A stretch of DNA of 64,000 bases, from positions 1,612,001 to 1,676,000 of the forward strand of contig NZ_LR535679.1 of assembly GCF_900699785.1 (NCBI RefSeq). The letters run 5' to 3'. This DNA comes from Campylobacter showae (GTDB lineage: Bacteria > Campylobacterota > Campylobacteria > Campylobacterales > Campylobacteraceae). Every line of letters begins with the position of its first letter. Within the stretch, counting starts at the first letter, position 1. A model generated the notes under the pieces. It saw nothing but the letters and a program-made list of their open reading frames with translations. It was not told the origin of the DNA and did not search any database. Position numbers and translations under genes: made by a program. Positions 16,370 through 25,122 of the stretch are shown here, in pieces.

Positions 16370-16969
16370 ATGAAGGTGAACGCGTTTTTGCAGGGGCTTC
16401 TGCTGGGTTTTAGCGCGGCGGTACCGCTGGGGCCCGTAAACGTGATGATAATGAGCGCTGCGGTAAGATCGTTTTGGTCGGCGTTTGCTATCGGGCTCGG
16501 CGCCATGAGCGCGGATACGGCGTATCTGCTACTTTTGTCGTTTGGCTTGCTTGAGTATTTGCAGGGCGAAACGGTAGAAAAAATCATCGGGATTTTTGGA
16601 TTTTGCTACCTGGCCTACACCTCCTACGTCATCTTTAAAAATGCCAATAGGCCTGTAACGGTGGACGTTCGTGGCGCAGAGGTCAAATTTAGCAAAAACT
16701 ACGCAAAGGGCCTTTTCGTCACGCTTGCAAATCCGTACACCGTCGGATTTTGGCTAAGCGTGGCCGGCTTTGCCAAAAGCTTTGAAAACGCGGGCGCGGT
16801 CGTGGCGGGGCTAGTCGCGGCTATATTTATCTGGATCGTTTCTATGCCGTTTGCTGTGCATAAAAGCGCCAAATTTATCTCGCAAAACGTCGCAAAATGG
16901 CTAAACTACGTCTGTGCGGTCATTTTGCTGGGGTTTGCTTTCTTTTTACTTTATAAATTATTTTTATAA
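16370..16969 (+). CDS. LysE/RhtB-family amino-acid exporter
   Basis: A 199-residue inner-membrane protein with about six helices and the family start MKVNAFLQGLLLGFSAAVPLGPVNVM (residues 1-26, with the conserved P-L-G-P-x-N motif). LysE-type carriers export basic or small neutral amino acids by proton antiport; the substrate here cannot be told. The ATG has AAAGG directly upstream. It stands alone between the repeat element and the GGDEF/EAL gene. Confidence 0.88.
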   Translation: MKVNAFLQGLLLGFSAAVPLGPVNVMIMSAAVRSFWSAFAIGLGAMSADTAYLLLLSFGLLEYLQGETVEKIIGIFGFCYLAYTSYVIFKNANRPVTVDVRGAEVKFSKNYAKGLFVTLANPYTVGFWLSVAGFAKSFENAGAVVAGLVAAIFIWIVSMPFAVHKSAKFISQNVAKWLNYVCAVILLGFAFFLLYKLFL

Positions 16970-17036
16970 ATTAGAGTTTTTATAATTAACTTAAGTAAAT
17001 AATGATAAAATGGCAACAAATTTTTAGAGAAGTTTA

Positions 17037-18956
17037 ATGCAAAATTTTGATATTAAAAAATCGATGACGCAGTTCATCGTCCTGCCGATTGCGGTGCTCG
17101 TGATCTGCTCGTTTCTGGTAATATCTTTTATATTTTATAATAAATTTCAGGACTCGACTAACTACCCGTCAAACGTAACCGTTAACGAGAAGGCCGAGGC
17201 CTTTATGAATATAATTCAAATCATATATAAAAACATAGCAAAAGGCGATATAAAGGAGTTTCAGCGCTACTCTGAGGCTACTAAGGCGGTGCCGTCTTGG
17301 ATATTTAAACAAGCGGGCGAAAAAGGCGAACTCCTAGTCCTAGCTAGCTCGCAGCATCCAAATTTGATAGGCGAAGTTTTGCCGTATAAATTTTGCGAGA
17401 TGGACGGCAAAGCTCACGTAAATTTGAAACAAAGCGGCGTATATAAGCGCATAAATCTCATACAGGACAACAAGGCCGAGGTTTGCTATTTTAAGAAAAT
17501 AGGCGACGTGATTCTTGGCTACAATATGATTCACAACGTCAAAATTTCAGGCTTTGACGATCCGCTTTTTGGGCAGTGGTTTTTCGTAAATATGAAAAAC
17601 ACGCTCATCGCGACGGGCATTATGATATTTATTTGTATTTTTCAGTATTTTTTATTTTATAGAGGCATCCGAGATAATCAAATTTCGCTAGTAAAAAGCA
17701 ACGAAAAGCTCCTAGAAAAAAATGCCGAAATGCAAAAGCGCCTTTATATCGACGATCTTACCGGCTTGCCAAACAAAGTAGCCCTCGAGCGCGACACGGC
17801 GGATATGAAAAATCCTAAAGTCATCGTCATGGATATCGATGAATTTAGAAAGATGAATAACTATTTCGGCGCTTCAGTTTGCGATCAAATTTTGATAAAA
17901 ATGACGGAAGTTTCGAAAAAATTTGCCGAGGATAACGGCATGACCGTTTACCGCGTCGGACCCGATCAGTTCGCGCTGGTCGAGGATGCAGAGCTCTTTA
18001 TCGACAGATACGAGGACCTAGCAAACGAGCTTTTAGATAACATCAAAGGCCTAGTCATCGACGTGATAGCCGAGGACGGCGAACAAAGCGAGATCGAGAT
18101 CCACTGTACGGTGGGCTTTGCGCTAGATGAATCAGACACGCTTAAAAAGGCGATGACGGCGCTTGAGTTTGCTAAGCAAAGCGGCAAGGATTATTTTTGC
18201 TACTTTAAAAACATCGACGATACGCCGCAATACGCCGAGCAGATCACTCGCTCAAATATGATACGAAACGCCATCATAAACGATAAGATCGTGCCGTTTT
18301 ATCAGCCGATATTTAATAAAGAAAAGCGAATCGTAAAGTATGAAACTTTAATCCGCATCCAAAACAGTAACGAAATCATCTCTCCAAGCGTCTTTTTGGA
18401 GGTTTCAAAGCGCATCAAACGCTACACCGATATCGAAAAAATGCTGATCGAAAAAAGCTTTAAGCTAATCGCCGAGAGGCCTGACGCGATGATCTCGATA
18501 AATTTATCCGGACGCGATATGACCGACGGCGACGTGAGCGTGTTTATCATCGAGAAAATGAACAAATATAAAGTCGCCGGACGCGTGATATTTGAGATCT
18601 TGGAAGATGAAAATATCGAAAACATCGAGCGCATCGGAGTATTTATCGACCGCGTGCGCAGGATGGGCGCAAAGATCGCTATAGACGACTTTGGCTCGGG
18701 ATACAGCAACTTCTCGTATATCCTAAAACTAAAGCCAGACTATATCAAAATCGACGGCTCCATCATCAAAAATATCGACACGAACGAGGACTCCCGCGTG
18801 ATAACGGGCGCTATCATCGCATTTGCCAAGAAGCTTGATATCACGGTGATCGCCGAATTCGTCCGCTCAAAAGAGGTCTATGATACTTGCGTGGAGCTTG
18901 GCGTGGACGAGTTTCAGGGCTTTTATCTGGGCGAACCTAGCGATAGCCTGCGCTAA
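17037..18956 (+). CDS. Membrane GGDEF/EAL protein (probable c-di-GMP phosphodiesterase)
   Basis: 639 residues: TM1 at ~15-35, a periplasmic sensor region (~40-185), TM2 at ~188-208, a coiled linker, then a GGDEF domain (DDLTGLPNK at ~238) whose signature is GPDQF (~307) instead of GGDEF, so cyclase activity is unlikely. The EAL domain has ETLIR in place of EALLR (~434), NLSGRDM, FEILED, the metal-binding DDFGSGYSNF (~549), KIDGS and IAEFV, so the residues for hydrolysis look retained. Best read as a sensor-controlled c-di-GMP phosphodiesterase with a regulatory GGDEF domain. It is monocistronic, with GATAAAAT upstream as a possible -10. Confidence 0.9.
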   Translation: MQNFDIKKSMTQFIVLPIAVLVICSFLVISFIFYNKFQDSTNYPSNVTVNEKAEAFMNIIQIIYKNIAKGDIKEFQRYSEATKAVPSWIFKQAGEKGELLVLASSQHPNLIGEVLPYKFCEMDGKAHVNLKQSGVYKRINLIQDNKAEVCYFKKIGDVILGYNMIHNVKISGFDDPLFGQWFFVNMKNTLIATGIMIFICIFQYFLFYRGIRDNQISLVKSNEKLLEKNAEMQKRLYIDDLTGLPNKVALERDTADMKNPKVIVMDIDEFRKMNNYFGASVCDQILIKMTEVSKKFAEDNGMTVYRVGPDQFALVEDAELFIDRYEDLANELLDNIKGLVIDVIAEDGEQSEIEIHCTVGFALDESDTLKKAMTALEFAKQSGKDYFCYFKNIDDTPQYAEQITRSNMIRNAIINDKIVPFYQPIFNKEKRIVKYETLIRIQNSNEIISPSVFLEVSKRIKRYTDIEKMLIEKSFKLIAERPDAMISINLSGRDMTDGDVSVFIIEKMNKYKVAGRVIFEILEDENIENIERIGVFIDRVRRMGAKIAIDDFGSGYSNFSYILKLKPDYIKIDGSIIKNIDTNEDSRVITGAIIAFAKKLDITVIAEFVRSKEVYDTCVELGVDEFQGFYLGEPSDSLR

Positions 18957-19440
18957 ACCGGGCTTTGGAGTTTATTAAATTTAATTCTTACAAATAGTCG
19001 TAAATGCGGAGCGGCTTAAATTTAATCTCTAAATTTGGCGAGGAATTTGAGCTGCTGGCAGCGAACTTAATTTATCTCAATGCACTTGTTTTGCAAATTT
19101 GACTCAGAACAAAATTAGCCCACTTGGCGAATTTAAGCACCCTTAATGATACTAGCGAACGGGAAAGATAGCGGCGGCGTTGGCGGTGCATTTGAAGTAT
19201 TTAAATTTATGTTGTGCTATGTTCTTATCTAATCTAGCATTCGCTCGTCTGCAATAAAATAGCGGGCGCAACTCAATAAATTACGCGCTAGTCTCAAATT
19301 TTGCTCAATTTACGGAGCGGTATAAGTCGTGGCAATAAATTTTGTGATCGGCGTAAGTCGGCAAGCCTCGCACCAAACAAGGCACGAGCCATGTTTATAG
19401 CACAAAGCTCGTTTAATATATGGCGTAAGTAGAATTTAGT
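18957..19440. other. 484-bp spacer without recognisable gene
   Basis: Separates the GGDEF/EAL gene and hisG, which converge here. Many AAATTT words are present. No ORF with SD, tRNA or clear terminator was found. Confidence 0.6.
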
Positions 19441-20049
19441 TTAAATTTGCGCCTTGATCTTTTCGTAGAGCGATAAAATTTCGTCTTTTTTAATGATAAA
19501 GCTATTTTTGTTTGCGATAAGGTGCGCAGAGCTATGCATGATGGTCTCGGCGACTCTTAGCCCGTTTTGCTTCATCGTCGTGCCCGTTTCCACGACGTCC
19601 ACGATAGCGTCGGCTAGCCCGACCAGCGGTGCTAGCTCGATCGAGCCGTATAGTTTGATGATCTTTAGCGCGGTGGCCTTTGCGGCGAAATAGTTGCGCG
19701 AGATGTGCGGCATTTTGGTGGCGATCTTTAGCTCGGGAGCGTTTAAATTTAGCTCCTCGCCCTCTTTGATACCCACGCAGACGCGGCATTTGCCGATCTT
19801 TAGATCAAGTAGGCGCACGACGTCTGGACGGTGCTCATCGAGTACGTCAAGGCCCACCACGCCGATATCCGCAGCGCCGTTCACGACGTAGGTTGGGATG
19901 TCTTGGTTGCGAACCATTAGAAATTTAAAATCGCCCTCGCTCATCAGCAGTTTTCTGTCTTCAAACTCAAACGAGCTTTGAAAAATTTTCCTAAAAATCG
20001 CGAGAGTTTCGTCAGCGATGCGGCCTTTTGGCAAAGCAACCGTTAGCAT
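19441..20049 (-). CDS. hisG: ATP phosphoribosyltransferase, short form
   Basis: First enzyme of histidine synthesis, joining ATP and PRPP. At 202 residues it is the catalytic short form, lacking the C-terminal ACT-like regulatory domain of the ~290-residue long form. It begins LTVALPKGRI, with the PRPP loop DVVETGTTMKQNG at ~152-164. Short-form enzymes need HisZ for activity and feedback control, and no hisZ is in the window. The ATG overlaps the end of coaX by 7 bp, in a run coaX-hisG on the minus strand. Confidence 0.94.
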   Translation of the reverse strand: MLTVALPKGRIADETLAIFRKIFQSSFEFEDRKLLMSEGDFKFLMVRNQDIPTYVVNGAADIGVVGLDVLDEHRPDVVRLLDLKIGKCRVCVGIKEGEELNLNAPELKIATKMPHISRNYFAAKATALKIIKLYGSIELAPLVGLADAIVDVVETGTTMKQNGLRVAETIMHSSAHLIANKNSFIIKKDEILSLYEKIKAQI

Positions 20050-20672
20050 AAAATATCCTTTTTTTGTTCGATTAGTTTTTGCATCCCGCGAAATACGAGC
20101 ATGCGGTCGTAGATACTAGTGGCAAAAAATCGCGATAAAAATTCGCCGTCGCCTCCCGTGAAGTAGATTTTCGAGCCGTTTGCCATGTTTTCTATGAGAA
20201 GCAGGATCGGCTTGATGACGCCGTAGCTCACCGCGTCGGTCGTTTTTTGCGGGAGCGCGTCGAGGTCGATCTGCGAATTTAGCGAGATTTTTAGTCTCGG
20301 CGAGATGGCTTCGTAAGTCTTTAAAACGTGCGATATACCAGGCATGATCGCGCCGCCAAGATGCATCGAGTTCATCATCACGTCCATCGTTATGGCGCTG
20401 CCGGCGTCGATGATGAGGCCGTTTTTTACCGCGTAGCAGCTAGCGATACGGTCGATACCTAGGCCGTTGTAGATAGTATCCAGCTCAAAATACGGCTCCA
20501 AATTTACGAATTTTGGCAAATTTTGTAGCCTTTTAGTCACTTCGTCGTTTACGCTGATAAAATAAATCTTCTCGTCGCTTTTAAAATCTTTAAAATTTTC
20601 TAGCTTGATTTTGGTGATTTTGCCGTTTTCAAAGAAGGTGGCGTTAGTGTTGCCTACGTCACATAGAGTCAT
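20043..20672 (-). CDS. coaX: Type III pantothenate kinase
   Basis: Phosphorylates pantothenate, the first step of coenzyme A synthesis. The 209-residue ASKHA-fold protein has the N-terminal phosphate loop CDVGNTNATF (D5, N8, T9), GLGIDRIASC at ~91-100, the IDAGSAITMDVM catalytic/second phosphate segment, GGAIMPG, and TGGDGEFL near the end. It is shorter than the ~255-residue B. subtilis enzyme, which is usual for epsilonproteobacteria. It overlaps genes on both sides. Confidence 0.92.
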   Translation of the reverse strand: MTLCDVGNTNATFFENGKITKIKLENFKDFKSDEKIYFISVNDEVTKRLQNLPKFVNLEPYFELDTIYNGLGIDRIASCYAVKNGLIIDAGSAITMDVMMNSMHLGGAIMPGISHVLKTYEAISPRLKISLNSQIDLDALPQKTTDAVSYGVIKPILLLIENMANGSKIYFTGGDGEFLSRFFATSIYDRMLVFRGMQKLIEQKKDILC

Positions 20673-20991
20673 GTTTGTAGCCGTTTTCTTTCATCAAATT
20701 TGCGGTTTTTGAGCAGATATCAGAGCTGTAAAAAATAGCTTTTTTCTTAAAATTTACGCCTGTTTGCTCGGCGATTTTGCCAGCTATTTCATCAATAGCT
20801 TCAAGTTCTTTGCTTAAAAATCTAGCCTTTGCGCTGCGGAAAAATAAAAGCGTATAAAATCCCTTCATATCGACGCCCGTAAGTGCGACAAGGGTCTTTT
20901 TTTTAGTAAATTTATCAAGCTCCACCCAGCTTATATTTTTTAAGATAATCTTTTTGGCTTCCAGAACTTGATAAATTTCTTGCTTCGTCAT
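20659..20991 (-). CDS. Conserved hypothetical protein
   Basis: 110 residues, soluble, Lys-rich, with no signal or membrane segment. It contains a GFYTLLFFRSAKARFLSKE core and ends ...KENGYKHDSM. The start overlaps the preceding lipoprotein gene by 4 bp and the end overlaps coaX by 14 bp, so it is translated as part of that operon. I do not recognise a family; a partner of CoaX or a house-keeping protein of the group is possible. Confidence 0.8.
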   Translation of the reverse strand: MTKQEIYQVLEAKKIILKNISWVELDKFTKKKTLVALTGVDMKGFYTLLFFRSAKARFLSKELEAIDEIAGKIAEQTGVNFKKKAIFYSSDICSKTANLMKENGYKHDSM

Positions 20992-21998
20992 TTAAGCTCT
21001 AAGCTGTAATCGTCGTAGTAAAATTCTTTCGCGCCGGCAAAAATTTGGCTCTCGACCTCGTCTGAAAGCTCGTAAATTTTGGCATTTTCAAGCGCTAAAT
21101 CGGTCTTGATGAGGTAGCCTGTTTTTTCCATTATATAAAGCGAGCCGTTGTAAACGGTAGCGCTTGAAAAGATGGCGAATTTAAATTCCACATCTTTTAT
21201 TTTTTGTAAATTTAGGTCGCTAAGCACGATTTTGCCGTCTTTTAGTAGGATATATACGTATTCGCCGTTTATGACGATATCTTTTATCTCGCCGTTATAG
21301 TAAACCGTTTTTTCTGGATTTATCGAGACGATACGCTTGCCTGTGGCAGCTATCATCGTGTCGTTTACGACGTTTAGAGATATAATGTTGTTAAAAAACT
21401 GTTCGCTGCTCACGACGACGTCGCGTAAAATTCGGCCTTGGTTTTTATCTACTATCATGATCTTGCCGTCAAGCGTAGGGAAGATGACGAGCGAGCTCAT
21501 GAAAAACGGCGCCGCGACACGGGAGTCTTGCGCGTAAACGCTTGAGCTCTCAAACTCGAGCAAAGTATCGTTTGTCGCGATGTCGATGAGGTATATGACG
21601 TTACCCGCGCTTAAAAGGGCTAGCTTGTCACCCTCAAGCGCTGCTGAAACGATGGCTTCGTTAAATTTTTTCTGAAATAAAATCTCGTTCGAGCCGCTTG
21701 CGACAATCAAATTTCCGTCCAAATCGGAGCTAATAAATTTACCGTCGGCGGAATTTAGCAATGTTGCGCCCTTTGGTAGCTTTATCTCGGGCGAGAGTAG
21801 GCCGTTTTTGGTTATCGCCATGCCGTTTTTTAGCACCGCTCCGTTTAGGCTTGCCGTCGCGATGCTAGCCGGTAGTCTATTTTCTGAAATTTTTTCATTT
21901 TGTACATCGGTCGGCTCGAAATACTGCCTTTTCGTGCTGCATCCACCAAGTACTGCGATGCAAAGCGCGGCCGTTAAAATAGCTTGAAATTTTCTCAT
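20988..21998 (-). CDS. BamB-like beta-propeller lipoprotein
   Basis: 336 residues with a lipoprotein signal (LGGC, Cys20), then repeated beta-strand units such as GDKLALLSAGNVIYLIDI, DGKIMIVDKNQGRILRDV and GEYVYILLKDGKIVLSD. These are PQQ/WD-like propeller blades, as in BamB (YfgL) of the outer-membrane protein assembly machine. It overlaps by 4 bp the gene for a YfgM-like protein, the same neighbour bamB has in E. coli. BamB function is an inference from fold and neighbour; sequence identity to E. coli BamB looks low. Confidence 0.7.
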   Translation of the reverse strand: MRKFQAILTAALCIAVLGGCSTKRQYFEPTDVQNEKISENRLPASIATASLNGAVLKNGMAITKNGLLSPEIKLPKGATLLNSADGKFISSDLDGNLIVASGSNEILFQKKFNEAIVSAALEGDKLALLSAGNVIYLIDIATNDTLLEFESSSVYAQDSRVAAPFFMSSLVIFPTLDGKIMIVDKNQGRILRDVVVSSEQFFNNIISLNVVNDTMIAATGKRIVSINPEKTVYYNGEIKDIVINGEYVYILLKDGKIVLSDLNLQKIKDVEFKFAIFSSATVYNGSLYIMEKTGYLIKTDLALENAKIYELSDEVESQIFAGAKEFYYDDYSLELK

Positions 21999-22561
21999 TT
22001 TGCGTTTCCTTGATAGTGTTCTAAATTTTTGACGATGGATTGTAGCTGTGAATTTAACGGAACCTTTTTAAATTCGTTTTTTGCTTCGTCGATTTTATTT
22101 TCTTTCATTAGCTCGTAGCCTCTGATAACGGCTTTGTATGAGCTTAAAATTTGACCGCTAGGCTCGTTTATCTGGGACTTTACGATATCTTTTAAAAGGG
22201 GGTCGATCTGCTCGTTGGCAAGAGATTTTAGCGCATTCGTGTCATTGTTGTCAACGGCTCTTTTAAACTCGTAAAGCGCGTAAAGCGAGGCGTCTTTTTG
22301 CTTTAGCTCGGCTTTTGCCTGCTCGTCTTTTGGATTTAGTATTAGTTTTGCGTAAGCGGCGTTTGCGGCTCTAAATTCTTTTTCTTTTAATGCGCCGTTT
22401 ATATAGTATCCCGCCGCGCCGATCACGCCCAAAACGACTGCGCCGATGATAATTTTTTTATATTTTTTAAAAAATCTTTCGCTTTTTATTATGTTTTCTA
22501 AAAATTGTTCCTGAGTATTTAACTCTTCCTTTATAGAATCAATATCATCTTTGATAGCCAA
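21995..22561 (-). CDS. YfgM-like membrane-anchored TPR protein
   Basis: 188 residues: cytoplasmic N-terminus, one TM helix at ~37-54 (KKIIIGAVVLGVIGAAGYYI), then a periplasmic helical domain with TPR-like pairs (AANAAYAKLI, ALYEFKRAV, VIRGYELMKENKIDEAKNEF). This is the build of YfgM/ancillary SecYEG translocon subunits, which work with periplasmic chaperones. It is first in the minus-strand operon leading to hisG. Its promoter lies in the ~120-bp space divergent from gatC. Confidence 0.7.
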   Translation of the reverse strand: MAIKDDIDSIKEELNTQEQFLENIIKSERFFKKYKKIIIGAVVLGVIGAAGYYINGALKEKEFRAANAAYAKLILNPKDEQAKAELKQKDASLYALYEFKRAVDNNDTNALKSLANEQIDPLLKDIVKSQINEPSGQILSSYKAVIRGYELMKENKIDEAKNEFKKVPLNSQLQSIVKNLEHYQGNAK

Positions 22562-22647
22562 GTTTTTTCCTTAAATTTTAGTTATTGAAAGTTCGTAATT
22601 GTAGCATAATAAATATAAAACAGCATAAAAATCAAGGCAATTTGTGT

Positions 22648-22653
22648 TATAAT
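22648..22653 (+). promoter_or_regulatory. -10 box of the gatC-aroE operon promoter
   Basis: TATAAT in GTGTTATAATGCGGG, 31 bases before the gatC ATG. It is in the spacer divergent from the YfgM-like gene. The genes from gatC to aroE follow closely and may be read from here at least in part. Confidence 0.7.
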
Positions 22654-22684
22654 GCGGGAAAATTTAAAAATTTGGCGAGGTTTT

Positions 22685-22972
22685 ATGCAGATAGATGATA
22701 CGTTATTAACCAAACTTGAAAAGCTTAGTTCGCTCAAAGTCGAAAGCGACAAGCGAAGGGAAATAGAAGGTCAGCTCAGTGAAATTTTGAGCTTCGCGGG
22801 AATACTAGATGAGCTTGATCTAAGCGCTTCTAGGGCGGTAGTAAGCTCTAGAGAGGGCGGAACTCCGCTAAGAGAAGACGTAAGTGTGAGCTCGGACGTG
22901 ATAGAAACGATACTAAAAAACGCTCCGATGAGCAGCGGGCACTTCTTCGTCGTACCAAAAATCATAGAGTAG
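22685..22972 (+). CDS. gatC: Asp/Glu-tRNA amidotransferase subunit C
   Basis: The small subunit of GatCAB, which converts misacylated Glu-tRNA(Gln) and Asp-tRNA(Asn) to the amidated forms. It is 95 residues when started at ATG 22685 (MQIDDTLLTKLEKLSSL), with GCGAGG upstream; an earlier in-frame start would add residues overlapping the promoter. Typical features are the N-terminal helix pair, EGQLSEILSFAGILDELD and a C-terminal loop with PLREDV. gatA and gatB are not in the window. Confidence 0.93.
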   Translation: MQIDDTLLTKLEKLSSLKVESDKRREIEGQLSEILSFAGILDELDLSASRAVVSSREGGTPLREDVSVSSDVIETILKNAPMSSGHFFVVPKIIE

Positions 22973-22976
22973 AAAA

Positions 22977-24059
22977 ATGGAAGAAATAGAAAAATTTAAC
23001 ACCAGCCTTGAAATACTGCTAAAAACCGTCGTCCATAACAAAGCCAGTGACTTGCACATCGTGTCAAGAAGCGAACCGCAAATCAGAATAGACGGCACAT
23101 TAAGACCTCTAGAGCTCGGAGTTTTGAGCGGACACGACATACAAGATATCTGCTATGCGCTCATAACCGACGTACAAAAAAGCGAACTGGAAGAAAACAG
23201 AGAGCTTGACTTTGCGATAGAGCTTCCCGGCGTCGGACGCTTCAGAGGCAACTACTACTACACGATGAACGGCGATTTGGCTGCCGCATTTCGTATCATC
23301 CCGACCGAGATCCCTTCGCTAGACGATCTTAAAGCGCCTAATATCTTTAAAGAAGTCGTAAAGCGCGAAAAAGGAATGATACTAGTTACCGGCCCGACGG
23401 GTAGCGGTAAATCTACTACGCTTGCGGCTATGCTAAACGAGATAAATTTGACCGAAAGAAAGCACATAATCACGATCGAAGATCCTGTGGAGTTCGTGCA
23501 TACGAATAAAAAATCTCTTTTCTCTCACAGAAATATCGGTACCGATACGCAGTCTTATGCTAGAGCGCTTAAATTTGCCCTCCGTGAAGACCCAGATATC
23601 ATCCTGGTGGGTGAGATGAGAGATAGGGAGACGATATCGACCGCGATCACGGCTGCAGAGACGGGACACCTCGTATTTGCGACCTTGCACACAAACTCGG
23701 CCATCCAGACCATCAACCGTATCATAGATAGCTTTGAGGGCGGCGAGCAGCTTCAAGTGCGAAATATGCTTTCCGTTTCGCTAACTGCGGTTATCTCTCA
23801 AGCCTTGCTTCCAAAGATCGGCAGCGGACGACTCGCGGTTCATGAAATTTTGATAAACAACGCCGCTATCGCAAACCTTATCCGCGAAAATAAGGTGCAT
23901 CAAATTTACTCTCAAATGCAGCTAAATCAGCAAATGACCGGCATGACTACTCAAACGCAAGCTCTCATGAAGGCTATCAGAGCAAATCAGATAACTAAAG
24001 AGATGGCGATGAGATACTCTACGAGCCAGCAAGAGCTGGGCGGATTGTTGGGTATGTAA
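22977..24059 (+). CDS. pilT: PilT-family secretion/retraction ATPase
   Basis: A hexameric ATPase of the type IV pilus/type II secretion superfamily, 360 residues. It has the N-terminal PAS-like half with SDLHIVSRSEPQIRIDG, Walker A GPTGSGKSTT at ~139-148, the Asp box ITIEDPVEFVH, Walker B DIILVGEMRD and the His box HLVFATLHTNSA, followed by a C-terminal helical region. It sits 4 bp behind gatC and overlaps the CvpA gene by one base. No pilus genes are nearby. In Campylobacter such a gene may serve the DNA-uptake pseudopilus. Confidence 0.88.
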   Translation: MEEIEKFNTSLEILLKTVVHNKASDLHIVSRSEPQIRIDGTLRPLELGVLSGHDIQDICYALITDVQKSELEENRELDFAIELPGVGRFRGNYYYTMNGDLAAAFRIIPTEIPSLDDLKAPNIFKEVVKREKGMILVTGPTGSGKSTTLAAMLNEINLTERKHIITIEDPVEFVHTNKKSLFSHRNIGTDTQSYARALKFALREDPDIILVGEMRDRETISTAITAAETGHLVFATLHTNSAIQTINRIIDSFEGGEQLQVRNMLSVSLTAVISQALLPKIGSGRLAVHEILINNAAIANLIRENKVHQIYSQMQLNQQMTGMTTQTQALMKAIRANQITKEMAMRYSTSQQELGGLLGM

Positions 24060-24652
24060 TGGATTTTGTTACATTATTTGACGTAGTCGTCGTTTCGCTT
24101 GTTTTGATACTAGGCATAAAAGGCGTAATAAGCGGACTAATAAAGGAAATTTTCGGCCTTATCGGCCTTATCGGCGGTATCGTCGTAGCTAGTAGATTCG
24201 GCGCTAGGGTCGGCACTCTAATAAGCGATAATATCTATAAGATAGAGGGCGATTCTGTTCTGTTTTTCGCCGGATTTTTGGCGACGCTTATCGTGTTTTG
24301 GGTACTTTGCCTAGGTATCGGCGCCTTTTTATCAAAGCTAATAGGACTAAGCGGACTTGGATTTTTAGATAAACTGGGCGGATTTATTATCGGAAGCGCT
24401 AAAATTTTCCTAGTTTTTGCGGTTTTGATAGTGACCATTTCAAACATTCAAGTATTAAATAATAAAATCGAGCCGTATTTTAGAGGAAGTAAACTGTATC
24501 CGATCTTGCTGGATACGGGCAAATGGATAATGAACGTGGATGTAAAAGGCATAGCAAGCGGCGTAGGAAATATCGAGACGCCGTTTGACGCCTCTATGCA
24601 GGAGCAAAGGCCAAATTTAGAGATAAATTCGACGATTAAGGAGTACAAATGA
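24059..24652 (+). CDS. CvpA-family membrane protein
   Basis: 197 residues with four hydrophobic helices in the first ~140 ([46 protein letters not shown] and [15 protein letters not shown]) and a short cytoplasmic tail. CvpA proteins are linked to envelope stress and colicin V secretion in E. coli; the molecular role is unknown. It overlaps pilT by one base and fur by four (ATGA), so it is a member of the gatC-aroE gene run. Confidence 0.88.
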   Translation: MDFVTLFDVVVVSLVLILGIKGVISGLIKEIFGLIGLIGGIVVASRFGARVGTLISDNIYKIEGDSVLFFAGFLATLIVFWVLCLGIGAFLSKLIGLSGLGFLDKLGGFIIGSAKIFLVFAVLIVTISNIQVLNNKIEPYFRGSKLYPILLDTGKWIMNVDVKGIASGVGNIETPFDASMQEQRPNLEINSTIKEYK

Positions 24653-25122
24653 TGATTGAGAATTTAGAATACGACGCGCTTCTTGAGAAATTTAAAAAAA
24701 TTTTGAGAGATAACGGGCTAAAATACACGCAACAGCGAGAAGTTCTACTAAAGACGCTCTACAACAACGACGAGCACTTCACTCCGGAGAGACTTTATTT
24801 TTTCATTAAAGAGACCTATCCTGACTTAAACGTCGGCATCGCGACCGTTTATAGGACGCTAAATTTGCTCGAAGAAGCCGAGATGGTAACTTCTATCAGC
24901 TTTGGCTCGCAAGGTAAAAAATTCGAGCTCGCAACCAAGCCTCACCACGATCACATGATATGCCGCAGATGCGGAACTATCATCGAATTTGAAGACGTAA
25001 CCATAGAAAAAAGACAAGCAAATATCGCAAAAGAGCACGGTTTTAAGCTAACCGGACACATGATGCAGCTTTACGGAGTGTGCAAAGAGTGCAATGCCAA
25101 AGAGGCAAAGGGCGGCAAGTGA
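24649..25122 (+). CDS. fur: Ferric uptake regulator Fur
   Basis: Iron-responsive repressor, 157 residues. A winged helix with recognition helix [14 protein letters not shown] is at ~61-74. The metal-rich HHDHM (99-103) and CRRC (C105, C108) come next, followed by the second zinc pair CKEC (C145, C148). Two ATGs stand in tandem (24649 and 24652) after AAGGAG, and either may serve. It overlaps the CvpA gene and shares GTGA with lysS. A Fur-box-like palindrome occurs at 43268 in this window. Confidence 0.95.
   Translation: MMIENLEYDALLEKFKKILRDNGLKYTQQREVLLKTLYNNDEHFTPERLYFFIKETYPDLNVGIATVYRTLNLLEEAEMVTSISFGSQGKKFELATKPHHDHMICRRCGTIIEFEDVTIEKRQANIAKEHGFKLTGHMMQLYGVCKECNAKEAKGGK

Noticed and set aside
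17037-18956. Active diguanylate cyclase
   Set aside because: The GGDEF signature is GPDQF, so cyclase activity is not expected; phosphodiesterase is the better call.
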